Below the pieces are notes generated by a model that was not told where the DNA came from, searched no databases, and worked only from the letters and a program-made list of their open reading frames with translations. Of a stretch of DNA of 64,000 bases, positions 38,441-48,451 are shown one piece after another (within the stretch, counting starts at the first letter, position 1; the number at the start of each line of letters is the position of its first letter). A program made the position numbers and the translations under genes. The stretch is taken from the NCBI RefSeq assembly GCF_006968745.1, contig NZ_CP030118.1, positions 1,190,654-1,254,653 on the forward strand. The letters are read 5' to 3'. Source of the DNA: Brasilonema sennae CENA114. GTDB lineage: Bacteria > Cyanobacteriota > Cyanobacteriia > Cyanobacteriales > Nostocaceae.

Positions 38441-39262
38441 TTGATAAGTATAAGAAAATTGTTTATGCAAAAGATCCAACTTTCCCTCGCCATCAGTTTA
38501 ACACTCCTTAGCTGTATACAAGTGCGGGCACAGCCTGTTAACTCCCTTCTTGGACAAAGCCCAACATTAAAACCCAAAGGACAATTCAACCAATCATTGA
38601 TTTTCGCTGCGCCGCCTCCACCACCAGATATCGGGGAACCAGGTAAGCGAACAGAAGCTGGTAGCCGTGGCTGTGGAGAGAACATGAATAAGCCCCTGGC
38701 TTCTGTTTCTCAAAAGCGTCTCACAGCTTTAGTACCCGTTTATTCAAAATCAGAGTTGGTTTATGCAGCAACAGTTGCTGAGCATCCTAGTTTCTGGTTT
38801 TATGTTCCTTATTCGTCGTCCTTTGCTTATGGAGAATTTGTGCTAGAAGATGAAGCACAAAATCAGACTATTTACAAGACTTCTTTGATGGGGACACCAG
38901 GAGTAATTAACCTGAGTTTGCCATCAAAAGCAGCACCTCTGCAGATTGGTAAACGATATCGGTGGTATTTCAACATTTACTGTAATAAGGATAATCAAAT
39001 TATTGCGAATGTTGAGGGATATGTAAAACGAGAGCAACTGAACGCTGCTTTAAAAACTCAATTGGAAAAAGCAACACCAAGCCAACGGGTAAACCTTTAT
39101 GCTGCTAATGGTATTTGGTATGAGGCGCTGAGTGCTGCTAGTGAACTGCGTCGCAGTAATCCGCAAGAGAGTTCTTGGGCGAGGTTGTTGCAAGCTGTTG
39201 GTTTGAATGATATGACAACTGAACCAAAAGTGGACTGCTGTAAGTTGGAAAATCAGCAGTGA
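38441..39262 (+). CDS. DUF928-family exported protein
   Basis: 273 residues. The N-terminal signal peptide can start at 38441 or, better, at the ATG at 38465 (MQKIQLSLAISLTLLSCIQV). The mature part contains APPPPPDIGEPGKRTEAGSR, then ALVPVYSKSELVYAATVAEH and FWFYVPYSS, the hallmarks of DUF928, a cyanobacterial family that accompanies CHAT and filamentous-haemagglutinin genes. A beta-sandwich-like middle is followed by a helical tail (RVNLYAANGIWYEALSAASE). It is probably periplasmic. Its stop is 4 bp from the convergent TPS exoprotein stop. Confidence 0.82.
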   Translation: MISIRKLFMQKIQLSLAISLTLLSCIQVRAQPVNSLLGQSPTLKPKGQFNQSLIFAAPPPPPDIGEPGKRTEAGSRGCGENMNKPLASVSQKRLTALVPVYSKSELVYAATVAEHPSFWFYVPYSSSFAYGEFVLEDEAQNQTIYKTSLMGTPGVINLSLPSKAAPLQIGKRYRWYFNIYCNKDNQIIANVEGYVKREQLNAALKTQLEKATPSQRVNLYAANGIWYEALSAASELRRSNPQESSWARLLQAVGLNDMTTEPKVDCCKLENQQ

Positions 39263-39265
39263 AGT

Positions 39266-41950
39266 TCAGTGCTGATTTGCTGTGCAATCTGGCTGGTTAT
39301 ACCAAGGACTACGGGGAGTGGTGGGAGAATTTGCTATGAGGACGACTTCTCCTTTTTCGTTTATTATCCAACCAGTAGCTTCTATAATGGGTTTTGGTAC
39401 GGTGGTTGTTGTTTTGTTGGGAACAGTTGGACTCTTGCGGTTATCACTACTGGTATTGAGAGTAATTAAGTCTACTTGAACTGCATCAGTGTTGAGGACT
39501 TCGCCGGGGTTGGGGGGCAAGCCACCGCGTCCGGTGATAGTAAATTGGCTCTTAACTATAGGGTTGCCCTCAGTGCAGGTTTGGGCTACCTTGGTGTCAA
39601 CTGGTACTGATGGCAAGTTGACTAAGCCACTGTTGGGGTCAATATTAGGTGTGTTAATTTGCACGGTGCCACTTAGCTCAGGACTTCCCCCAGTGGCGGT
39701 GATGTCACTATTGGAAGTAGGTGCATCCCGAAATTGTGTACCAAAGATACCAGTCGCATTGATTCGCACATTTCCGCCAAGAAAGTTAGCAGAGTTGGCG
39801 CTGATGTCACTATTTTTAAAACCAATGAGGAAATCAGTGTCAATATTAATGTTGCCGCCGATGACGTTTTCACCTGTTGCGTTGGTTCTGATGTTGCTAT
39901 TGCGGCTCATTATTAAATATTGTGAGTTAATGTTAATTGTCGCCTGTTCCCTATTGAGGTCAATTTTAGCGCTGCGTGTGTTGGCGGTGAGTAAGGCGTT
40001 CTTGTCTAAACGGATAGAGCGAGCATTTAATGTCATGTTGCCTGCGGTTCCTGTCCCGAGACTCTGCACGTTTACTCCTGCTCCATCTAGCACTAGCAAG
40101 GTATTAGTTTTGATTGTCAAATCTCCCGCATCCCCTGTTGAATTTGGCTGTGCAGAAGCAAACAAGCCACTGCGAAACTGACCATCGGCGCTTCTACCAA
40201 TCAGTTGCACATCAAAAGCATCGACCGTCAAATTTCCCCCCTTTCCAGAACCAAATGTACCCGCAGTCACTTGTGCTTCATCTCGCACTAGCAAGGTATT
40301 AGTTTTGATTGTCAAATCTCCCGCATTCCCTGTTGAGTCTGGTCCAGCTGAAGCAAACAAGCTACTGGAAACCCGATTATCAGCGCTTTCACCAATCAAT
40401 TGCACATTAGAGGCATCGACCGTCAAATTTCCCCCCTTGCCTGAACCAAATGTACCAGCACCCATCTGTGCTCCATCTCGCACTAGCAAGGTATTAGTTT
40501 TCATCGTTAAGTCTCCCGCATCCCCTGTTGAGTTTAGGTTTGCTGAAGCAAACAAGCCACTGGAAAACTGACGATCAGCGCTTTCACCAATCAGTTGCAC
40601 ATCAGAGGCATCGACCGTCAAATTTCCCCCCTTGCCTGAACCAAATGTACCACCATTAACCACTGCCCCATCTCGCACTAGCAAGGTATTAGTTTTCATC
40701 GTCAAGTCTCCCGCATCCCCTGTTGAGTTTGGCTCTGCTGAAGCAAACAAGCCACTGAGAAAACCATCAGAGCTTGTACCAATCAGTTGCACGTCTTGGG
40801 CATCAACCCTCAAATTTCCTCCTTTGCCCACACCAAATGTCGCAACACCCACTTGTGCTCCACCCGAAACTTGTAATGTGCTAGCATTGATATTGACATT
40901 GCCTCCCTGTCCATTTGCTTGTGCTAGCACCTGATTAGAAATTTCACTCTTATTGTTAAGGTTTATTGCTGCAGTAGCATTAACTTCAATATTTCCCGCC
41001 TTACTATTATTAGAACCCAGTCTACTCTCTATGCCTGCTAAGAGGGAACTCTTGGCTGTCATCTTTAAATTCCGGGCATTAACTGCGATACTTCCACCAT
41101 TGCCAGCACGAACATTTACAAGAGCGCCATTGCTCAGAAAAACATCGCTTCTTTCTACATTATCGGGAAAACTCAAACTCAGATTATTACCATTTCCATT
41201 CAACCCAATTGTTCCCGCATTTGCTAATCCACCTAACTCCACTCGCCCACCAAAAGCAAATAATCCTCCACCATCCATATTGATATCACCACCTACCAAC
41301 AGCAAACTCTTGCCATCTGGTACGCGCAAACCCGTTGCTGTAAACTCAGAAGATGGATTGAAGCCGGAGTCAGCTATTGAGTTATTTTGGATAGATGCGG
41401 CACGAATTTGGTTAAATAGAAACGCAGAAGGATTAATCGTCAACAGCTCAGGAGTATTCGGATTCGTTGCGCTGAAAAAACCTTGATTGCCAAATTGAAT
41501 TGCACTAGCTGTAGTCGCCACAAACGAACCGCCAATATCCAACCGCGCATTCTGACCAAAAATAATCCCCGACTGATTAATCAGAAATAGATTAGCTGTA
41601 CCCAACGCACGAATCAACCCATCAATATTAGATACCGCCCCACCCGTTACCCGACTAATGATATTCTGAATATCCGTACTATTCTTAAAAAAAGCAGTAC
41701 CGCCAGTAGGAACAGAAAACTCCCTAAAGCTGTGAAACAAGTTGCTTCCCGCTTGCGTTCCTCCAGTGATATTGAATCTGCTTCCCTCTGTTTGGACACT
41801 GGAGTTATTAGGTAAAGTGCCATCAGGAATAACTTGAGCTACTGCACAATCTCCAAACAAAGAAAACACACCAGCGATTGGCAAAGCCAGTGTCCCTTGG
41901 GCGATCGCAATCCCTAACAAAGCGCCCCAACGAGTACTTATCTCCAACAT
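39266..41950 (-). CDS. TPS-type filamentous-haemagglutinin-like exoprotein (copy 1)
   Basis: About 894 residues; the ATG at 41950 is preferred to an upstream TTG. After a signal peptide (GALLGIAIAQGTLALPIAGV) comes the TPS secretion domain: GGTQAGSNLFHSFREFSVPT, then NIISRVTGGAVSNIDGLIRA and NLFLINQSGIIFGQNARLDI. The rest is predicted beta-helix, with four 65-residue repeats (TNTLLVRDGA, GSGKGGNLTVDASDVQLIG). The C-terminus (CTEGNPIVKSQFTITGRGGL) is shared with copy 2. It should be exported by a two-partner TpsB/FhaC pore, which is not in the window. It lies downstream of the TPR-CHAT gene in the same direction. Confidence 0.9.
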   Translation of the reverse strand: MLEISTRWGALLGIAIAQGTLALPIAGVFSLFGDCAVAQVIPDGTLPNNSSVQTEGSRFNITGGTQAGSNLFHSFREFSVPTGGTAFFKNSTDIQNIISRVTGGAVSNIDGLIRALGTANLFLINQSGIIFGQNARLDIGGSFVATTASAIQFGNQGFFSATNPNTPELLTINPSAFLFNQIRAASIQNNSIADSGFNPSSEFTATGLRVPDGKSLLLVGGDINMDGGGLFAFGGRVELGGLANAGTIGLNGNGNNLSLSFPDNVERSDVFLSNGALVNVRAGNGGSIAVNARNLKMTAKSSLLAGIESRLGSNNSKAGNIEVNATAAINLNNKSEISNQVLAQANGQGGNVNINASTLQVSGGAQVGVATFGVGKGGNLRVDAQDVQLIGTSSDGFLSGLFASAEPNSTGDAGDLTMKTNTLLVRDGAVVNGGTFGSGKGGNLTVDASDVQLIGESADRQFSSGLFASANLNSTGDAGDLTMKTNTLLVRDGAQMGAGTFGSGKGGNLTVDASNVQLIGESADNRVSSSLFASAGPDSTGNAGDLTIKTNTLLVRDEAQVTAGTFGSGKGGNLTVDAFDVQLIGRSADGQFRSGLFASAQPNSTGDAGDLTIKTNTLLVLDGAGVNVQSLGTGTAGNMTLNARSIRLDKNALLTANTRSAKIDLNREQATININSQYLIMSRNSNIRTNATGENVIGGNINIDTDFLIGFKNSDISANSANFLGGNVRINATGIFGTQFRDAPTSNSDITATGGSPELSGTVQINTPNIDPNSGLVNLPSVPVDTKVAQTCTEGNPIVKSQFTITGRGGLPPNPGEVLNTDAVQVDLITLNTSSDNRKSPTVPNKTTTTVPKPIIEATGWIINEKGEVVLIANSPTTPRSPWYNQPDCTANQH
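40085..40770 (-). repeat. Four 195-bp tandem repeats in TPS exoprotein copy 1
   Basis: The phrase CACTAGCAAGGTATTAG recurs about every 195 bp (near 40091, 40287, 40481 and 40677). Each unit encodes 65 residues of the beta-helix with the same order of motifs. High DNA identity indicates recent expansion or ongoing homogenisation. Confidence 0.8.
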
Positions 41951-42187
41951 TGCACCCCCCAAGAAAACAGCAGTTGCTCTTCAACGGTTACGCTGCACCA
42001 GTATCAAATCAGTCACATTTACTGGTCGTGAAAGTCACCTCTGCCTAATTTTCTGTTCAAGCGTACAAATTTTACACAAAATCGGCTATTTCTTTACAAA
42101 AATTCATCAATCTTTTGCTATGCAAACACGAAATTTAGCACTAGTACTCACGCAGCTTCAATCACGGTTATTTAACTACACAGAATA
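41951..42187. other. Leader between TPR-CHAT and TPS copy 1 (duplicated)
   Basis: 237 bp nearly identical to 48211-48451. It holds the ribosome-binding region of the exoprotein and AT-rich DNA, without a gene. It marks the shared part of the duplicated CHAT-TPS unit. Confidence 0.7.
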
Positions 42188-44806
42188 TTACATCCAATTA
42201 CCTAACAGAACGTAAGGTGCCCAATACATAGGACGTCTATACTTAGGATTCTGTAAAAGAGCTAACTGAGCGCGACGAAGCACCTCGGCTTTAGTTAGTT
42301 TCTTGTTTGCTAACTCTTGGTAAAATTTACTCATCAACACAGCAGTAGACTCATCATCCAAGTTCCACAGAGAAGCGATGGTACTACGTGCTCCTGCCTG
42401 AAAAGCGACACCAGCAATTCCTAATCCAGCCCGCTCATCCCCAGTAGCTGTTTGACAAGCACTCAGAATAAGTAATTCAATAGCTTCTGGTTTGTTTAAC
42501 TCTACAGTTTGCACTAACTTATTCAAGTCCTTAACATAAATGCGTTCATCCCAAGCGACAATAAATGTCTCCTCAGCTAGTGAGCTAAATTGACCATGAG
42601 TTGCAAGATGAACGACTGGGAAAGGTAGAGAATTAAGTTTGTTTTGCAAAGCTTTGCTGGTAAATTCTTGATCAAGAAGTATGCTGCTGGGTACTTGAGA
42701 GCGAATTTCGTTTAATTCACGCTTCACGTTATGTAGTGCAGAAAATCCGGAACGTGGTTCAGACAATCCTGCGGCTATTGTCTTTAATCCTTTGCGCAAT
42801 GGTTTGGGATCAATTAGTTGCAAACCAGGGGTCAGTGCAATGCTATACTTCTCAATCAGATACTGTTTGCCATCGTAGAGAGCCGCCATTGGGATATTCC
42901 GCAAGGAACCATCCGGCACAAACACCAAAGTAGAGGTTTTACTCTCAGCCAAGGCAGCTTCAGCAGGTTTAATCAGCCAGGTGTAGACTTTTTGGGACAA
43001 GGACTGAACCTGTCGCAGTGTGTGGGGCTTTGATAAATTTTCCCCTAATTGTTTTAAAGTACTTTGTACTTCCTTTTCATCTACAGCAGTGGTGTAGTGC
43101 TGCAAGGATTTTTGCGGTAACTGGAGGATGACCTCTAATCGGTCTGGCAAAATGAAAGGATAGATAACTGCTGCTGTTGTTGTTTGGTCTTCTTTTTTAC
43201 TTTGAATCCGAGCATTTAAACAGGTGTTGCGAAAAAAGTTGTCAAGTTCTGCAACTTGCACCTGTTCTATTGTTTCGCTGGCTTTTTTGATATTTTCTTG
43301 ACTTGGTTGGGAATTTCCCTCAGGTTGCAAAAGTAATTCTACTAACTCTCGATATACAGGTTCAACTTCATACCGAAAGGAAAATTTCACTTCAGGATTG
43401 ACAGCAACTAAATCGTTACGTAAGTCTTGCAGGTTGTTAACTGCTTCTGTGTAAGCGGCGGTAGCCCCTTTCATATCTCCCTTGGCTTTCAGCAAACGTC
43501 CCAGTTGCCATTGCCATTGATAGACAATATCTTTAGCATCAATAGCTTGAGCAATCAGCAAGGCTTGCTGGGTGAGATTTTGGGCATCAGACTTCTGTTG
43601 GGTTTGTTCGTACACCCCTGCTAGAACACCAAGAGCATAAGATTCTGTCCGTTTGTCTTGCAAGCTTCTCGCTTGCTCAATTGCGGTTGACAGGAGTTGA
43701 GCAATATCCAACCATTCGGGAGTGTCTGCGGTGGTATCTTGTCTGAATCGTGTTAAACTCTCAGCAAAATTGATGCGAGCACAAATTGCTGTGCGACTGG
43801 GAGGTAAGTCGCCAAGTTGAGTTTGGATTTGGGATGACAACGCTGGGAAAGTTTTGAATTGCTTGATTTCCAGCAGTAGTCTTAGTTGATTGACTTGAGC
43901 TTGGATGCGCGTGGTAGGTGAGGTGGCAGTTTTTACAGCTTTTTGATAAAAATCTATCGCTTCTTGGGTACGCTGTAAGGCACGAGCTGTGTTGCCTAGA
44001 CTCAGTAGAATATCACCTACTGCTTGCTTATCTAGCAACGAGTCAGCCACTTCTAAACTTTGCTGCAACATCTGTCGGGATGTTTCTAAATCTCCCGTGA
44101 CTTGCAGGACATTACCGAGACTACGCAGTCCTATGACTTTAAGAGGCGAGTTGGGTTGGCTTTGCAGAGTCTTAATACTTTCTTTTAACGTCTTCTCTGC
44201 TTGACGATACAACCCTAAAGCTTGCAAAGCTTGCGCTTGGTTAATGTGGTTACCAATAATTGCACTATTATATCCTATTTTTTTATAAATCTCAACTGAT
44301 TGTCGCCAAGTATTTAGGGCATCTTCAGCTTTAGAAAGAGCCAACTGCAGACGACCTTGGATATCTAGAACTTGGGCTAGGATTTGGGAGTGCTCTAAAG
44401 TATTTCTATTTGATGAGGTTTTTAAGAGATTTCGACTTTGGGCGTGAAGCGAAGCTATCGCAAGGCGAATTGCACTTTCTGCATCAGTCCATTGTCCAAG
44501 TTGCTGATAAGCTAATGATAGATTGCCTAGTGTCATGGCAAGTCTGAGTTCATCGCCATTAGCTTTGAATGCAGAGATAGCCTGTTGCCATATTGCAGAA
44601 GCCTCAGCAAACCGTTCAGCTTCATAAAGTTTTCTGCCTTGTTCAAGCAAATTTTGGGCATTGGGTAAGGTTTGAACGATGGAGTTTTTCTCCGTCATAT
44701 GGGCGAAAGTAGGTGACAATAATCCCGCGCCCAAAAACATAGCCAATAGCAGCAGTACACTTAAAAAGTGTTTAATTCTGCGAAATTTGGATTTTTTTGT
44801 GACCAT
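42188..44806 (-). CDS. TPR-CHAT protease-like protein
   Basis: 872 residues. An N-terminal membrane anchor or signal (FLSVLLLLAMFLGAGLLSPT) is followed by about ten TPR-like repeats (LEQGRKLYEAERFAEASAIW; LGNLSLAYQQLGQWTDAESA) over residues 50-480, then a C-terminal CHAT domain (about 590-870) with the catalytic His in VVHLATHGQFSS and Cys in LLILSACQTATGDERAGLGI. This architecture is very common in cyanobacteria beside TPS exoproteins and suggests processing or surveillance of secreted proteins. A truncated near-identical copy lies at 48452-48826. Confidence 0.9.
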   Translation of the reverse strand: MVTKKSKFRRIKHFLSVLLLLAMFLGAGLLSPTFAHMTEKNSIVQTLPNAQNLLEQGRKLYEAERFAEASAIWQQAISAFKANGDELRLAMTLGNLSLAYQQLGQWTDAESAIRLAIASLHAQSRNLLKTSSNRNTLEHSQILAQVLDIQGRLQLALSKAEDALNTWRQSVEIYKKIGYNSAIIGNHINQAQALQALGLYRQAEKTLKESIKTLQSQPNSPLKVIGLRSLGNVLQVTGDLETSRQMLQQSLEVADSLLDKQAVGDILLSLGNTARALQRTQEAIDFYQKAVKTATSPTTRIQAQVNQLRLLLEIKQFKTFPALSSQIQTQLGDLPPSRTAICARINFAESLTRFRQDTTADTPEWLDIAQLLSTAIEQARSLQDKRTESYALGVLAGVYEQTQQKSDAQNLTQQALLIAQAIDAKDIVYQWQWQLGRLLKAKGDMKGATAAYTEAVNNLQDLRNDLVAVNPEVKFSFRYEVEPVYRELVELLLQPEGNSQPSQENIKKASETIEQVQVAELDNFFRNTCLNARIQSKKEDQTTTAAVIYPFILPDRLEVILQLPQKSLQHYTTAVDEKEVQSTLKQLGENLSKPHTLRQVQSLSQKVYTWLIKPAEAALAESKTSTLVFVPDGSLRNIPMAALYDGKQYLIEKYSIALTPGLQLIDPKPLRKGLKTIAAGLSEPRSGFSALHNVKRELNEIRSQVPSSILLDQEFTSKALQNKLNSLPFPVVHLATHGQFSSLAEETFIVAWDERIYVKDLNKLVQTVELNKPEAIELLILSACQTATGDERAGLGIAGVAFQAGARSTIASLWNLDDESTAVLMSKFYQELANKKLTKAEVLRRAQLALLQNPKYRRPMYWAPYVLLGNWM

Positions 44807-44862
44807 GTTCTAGCCCTCATTTGCACCGCGTCCTTTAAAAATATACAGTGTAAGTTGCTACA

Positions 44863-47800
44863 TCAATGCTTATGCTGTTGATTAAACGCACGGCAATCAG
44901 CTATCTTCTGCCAGGAACTGTGGGGCGTGATGGCGGTTGGATTTGCTGTCAGTACGACGTTGCCATCAGCATCAATCAGCCAACCAGTAGCTTCTACTAT
45001 GCGATCTGGTGTTCGGCTAGTGGGATTTGTCGAAACTGTAGTAGAGCGTTTATCAACTTCTGGGTTGAGAGTGACCAAATCTACCTGCACTGCATCAGTG
45101 TTGAGGACTTCGCCTGGGTTAGGGGGCAAGCCGCCACGTCCTGTGATGATAAATTGGCTTTTAACTATAGGGTTGCCCTCAGTGCAGGTTTGGGCTATCT
45201 TGGTGTCAACTGGTACTGATGGTAAGTTGACTAAGCCACTGTTGAGGTCAATCTCAGGTGTGTTGATTTGCACGGTACCACTTAGCTCAGGACTTCCCCC
45301 TGTGGCAGTGATATCACTATTGGGGGTAGATGCATTCCGGAATTGTGTACCAAAAATACCAGTCGCATTGATTCGCACATTTCCGCCACGGAAGTTAGCA
45401 GAATTGGCGCTGATGTCACTATTTTTAAAACCAATAAGGAAATCAGTGTCAATATTGATGTTGCCGCCGTTGACGTTTTCACCTGTTGCATTAGTGAAGA
45501 TGTTGCTATTGCGACTCATTATCAAATCTTGTGAGTTAATGTTAATTGTCGCCTGTTCCCTATTCGGGACAACTTTAGCGCTGCGTGTGTTGGCGGTGAG
45601 TAAGGCATCATTATTTAAACGGATGGAGCGAGCGTTTAATGTCATATTGCCTGCGGTTCCATTTCCTTCACTGCTGCTGGATATTTCACCAAAGTTAGTG
45701 ACTTGGAGCAACTTAGATGTGATATCTATTTCGCCCCCATCACCCACAGATCCAGTTTCCACAACGCTCTTGACTGCACTAGGCAAACTATTACTGCTCG
45801 CTCCATCAATTAAGATGTTATCAGTAGCAATAATCTTCACGTTTCCGGCATTTCCCTGTCCAAGGGTATTGGTGATCACCGCAGCACCGTTTGTTAAAGA
45901 AAGCGATCGCGTAAAGATATTGATATTACCCCCATTGCCTACCCCTTCCTGCAATCCCACTGAACTGTATGCACCACTCGATTGTCCCGATCCCTGGATA
46001 ACATTTTTGCCCACACCATCAAAAGAAATAAAATCAGTGGCATTAATATTCACAGTACCTGCACTACCTCTGCCATCAATATCGGTAACTATTTGAGCGC
46101 CATTAGTAACGGAAAGCGATCGCGTATTAATATTAATGTTGCCCCCTTTGCCCACACCCCCCCTAGCCACTTCGCTGTAAATTCCACCCGGAAATCCTTT
46201 TCGATTCAGTCCATCTAAGGAAATAGAATCTGTAGCGTTAATCGTAATAGTGCCCGCATTTCCCTTTCCCAGAATACTTGCTGCCATGAAAGATCCATTA
46301 CCAACAACTAAAGAGCCAGTGTTGATGTCAATATTGCCCCCATCACCTACAGCTTGACTATTCACCAGGCTGTAGGCTCCTCCTTCTGTTAAAAAGGAAA
46401 CATTATCCCGTGCGTTGATGCTGATATTGCCTCCATTCCCAACTCCAAAGATGTCGCTACTGAGAATCGAGCCACTCACAACCGACAGGGAGCCTGTGGA
46501 GATATTGATGTTACCCCCATTACCCGTGCTTCCCCCTTCTAATTGGCTGAATATAAAACTTTCATCAGACAAAGAGACAGTATCACGAGCTTCTACATTC
46601 ACATTGCCTGCATTTCCACGTCCTTTGCTGCTGCTAGCAAGCAATCGAGCATTATTGCTTAAGCGGAGCGAACCTGTCTTAATACGAACATCACCCCCAT
46701 TTCCAAAACCTGCACCAAATTCAGGTACGCCTACGCTGCTAGTAGCGGTTCCTCGCTCGAACACCACTGAATCCCTGGCATCAATAGTTACGTTACCTGC
46801 ATTCCCCTGACCCAAGGTGTTTGCTGTCAGAAAAGACCCATTCACCACAGAAAGTGATTTTGCCTGAATCCGAATATTGTTACCATTCCCGATTGCGTTT
46901 GGTTCTACAGTACTAAAGACCGCACCGCCATTTTGAAAAGAAACAGCATCGCGGGCTATTATATTCACACTACCAGCATTTCCCTTGCCAGTAGTCCAGG
47001 TTCTCAGTTGCGAGCCATTACTAACAGAAAGGGAACCTGTGTCCATGCTGATCTCACCACCATCACCCACACCTTCCCGTTCAACTTGGCTAAAAGCAAA
47101 AGCTCCATTTGTGAATTCAATCGTGTCACGGGCGTTAATTCTCAAATTTCCAGCATTTCCCTGACCAAAAGTACTGGTTTCAATTTTTCCGCCATTCGAG
47201 ACAATCAGTGAGCCAGTTGTAATGTTAATGTCTCCAGCGTTACCCACGCCATTCTCCAATACCACATTGGAAATCACGCCGCCATCAATATTTGTGACTT
47301 CTTTAGCATTAAATTCAATATTTCCACGCCTTCCTGTGGATAGCAGTTCTGAATCTATCCCCGCCTGCACTCTTGTACCAGATCCTGAAATATTTAATCT
47401 CTGTGCATTGACAGCAATGCTACCGTCACCTCTAGCACTGACGTTAACTTGGGCACCATTTGTCAGCAATACATCAGTTAACGATACTTCTTGGGGAAAC
47501 GTTAAGCGTAGTTGACCATCATTAGCAGCTAGTCCGATGTTACCATTTCCCGCTACACCTCCCAACTCGACACGTCCTCCCGGAACTAGCAACTGCCCAG
47601 CATCAATACTCACATTACCACCAACAAGTGCTAGAGTCTTACCAGGAGTTACCTGTAAACTAGACTCTCGTACTTCGACACTGCTAGCATTATTTGCGTA
47701 TTGCAATCCAGTCGGCACACTGATAGTCAGCAGTGGTGTAGCTTTGGGATCTGTAGCACTAAATTCAAACCCATCCGCAAATTTCATACTATTGGCAGAT

Positions 47801-48210
47801 GTGGCAAAAAAAGAACCGCCAATATCTAACCGAGCATTCTGACCAAATATAATGCCGTTAGGATTAATCAAAAACAGATTTGCCGTACCTAAGCTACGAA
47901 TTAACCCATCAATATTAGAAATAGAATTACCCGTTACCCGACTAATAATATTTTGAATATCTGCGGTATTGTTAAACAAAGCCGTGCTGTTAGTAGGGAC
48001 AGAAAACTCCCTAAAGCTGTGAAACAAGTTGCTTCCCGCTTGCGTTCCTCCAGTGATATTGAAGCTGCTTCTCTCTGTTTGGACACTGGAGTTATTAGGC
48101 AAAGTGCCATCAGGAATAACTTGAGCTACTGCACAATCTCCAAACAAAGAAAACACACCACCTATCGCAATCCCTAACAAAGCGCCCCAACGAGTACTTA
48201 TCTCCAACAT
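44863..48210 (-). CDS. TPS-type filamentous-haemagglutinin-like exoprotein (copy 2)
   Basis: About 1,115 residues from the ATG at 48210. The TPS domain is nearly identical to that of copy 1 (FNITGGTQAGSNLFHSFREF), except that ten residues are missing from the signal region. The middle is a different set of beta-helix repeats, built on GNGGNINISTGSLSVVNGS and GKGNAGNVNVEARDTVSL. The last 270 residues again match copy 1 (AQTCTEGNPIVKSQFIITGR). Conserved ends and a swapped middle suggest domain shuffling or gene conversion. Surface-exposed, for adhesion or cell-cell contact, by family inference. Confidence 0.9.
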   Translation of the reverse strand: MLEISTRWGALLGIAIGGVFSLFGDCAVAQVIPDGTLPNNSSVQTERSSFNITGGTQAGSNLFHSFREFSVPTNSTALFNNTADIQNIISRVTGNSISNIDGLIRSLGTANLFLINPNGIIFGQNARLDIGGSFFATSANSMKFADGFEFSATDPKATPLLTISVPTGLQYANNASSVEVRESSLQVTPGKTLALVGGNVSIDAGQLLVPGGRVELGGVAGNGNIGLAANDGQLRLTFPQEVSLTDVLLTNGAQVNVSARGDGSIAVNAQRLNISGSGTRVQAGIDSELLSTGRRGNIEFNAKEVTNIDGGVISNVVLENGVGNAGDINITTGSLIVSNGGKIETSTFGQGNAGNLRINARDTIEFTNGAFAFSQVEREGVGDGGEISMDTGSLSVSNGSQLRTWTTGKGNAGSVNIIARDAVSFQNGGAVFSTVEPNAIGNGNNIRIQAKSLSVVNGSFLTANTLGQGNAGNVTIDARDSVVFERGTATSSVGVPEFGAGFGNGGDVRIKTGSLRLSNNARLLASSSKGRGNAGNVNVEARDTVSLSDESFIFSQLEGGSTGNGGNINISTGSLSVVSGSILSSDIFGVGNGGNISINARDNVSFLTEGGAYSLVNSQAVGDGGNIDINTGSLVVGNGSFMAASILGKGNAGTITINATDSISLDGLNRKGFPGGIYSEVARGGVGKGGNININTRSLSVTNGAQIVTDIDGRGSAGTVNINATDFISFDGVGKNVIQGSGQSSGAYSSVGLQEGVGNGGNINIFTRSLSLTNGAAVITNTLGQGNAGNVKIIATDNILIDGASSNSLPSAVKSVVETGSVGDGGEIDITSKLLQVTNFGEISSSSEGNGTAGNMTLNARSIRLNNDALLTANTRSAKVVPNREQATININSQDLIMSRNSNIFTNATGENVNGGNINIDTDFLIGFKNSDISANSANFRGGNVRINATGIFGTQFRNASTPNSDITATGGSPELSGTVQINTPEIDLNSGLVNLPSVPVDTKIAQTCTEGNPIVKSQFIITGRGGLPPNPGEVLNTDAVQVDLVTLNPEVDKRSTTVSTNPTSRTPDRIVEATGWLIDADGNVVLTANPTAITPHSSWQKIADCRAFNQQHKH

Positions 48211-48451
48211 TGCACCCCCCAAGAAAACAGCAGTTGCTCTTCAACGGTTACGCTGCACCAGTATCAAATCAGTCACATCTACTGGTCGTGAAAGTCACCT
48301 CTGCCTAATTTTCTGTTCAAGCGTACAAATTTTACACAAAATCCGCTATTTCTTTACAAAAATTCATCAATCTTTTGCTAAACAGACACGAAATTTAGCA
48401 CTAGTGCTCACACAGCTTCAATCACGGTTATTTAACTACACAGAATATTAC
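48211..48451. other. Duplicated leader upstream of TPS copy 2
   Basis: Near-identical to 41951-42190, ending at GAATATTA, after which the two copies diverge because the 3' end of the duplicated CHAT gene has been deleted here. Confidence 0.7.

Noticed and set aside
40085..40770. CRISPR-like periodicity in exoprotein copy 1
   Set aside because: 195-bp units are coding, in frame and contiguous, without spacers; the short intergenic tandem repeats are also too short and contiguous for CRISPR.
39489..47842. Long plus-strand open frames opposite the two exoprotein genes (up to 389 codons)
   Set aside because: They are the complement of repetitive, compositionally biased exoprotein genes, follow the same repeat pattern and have no recognisable domains.
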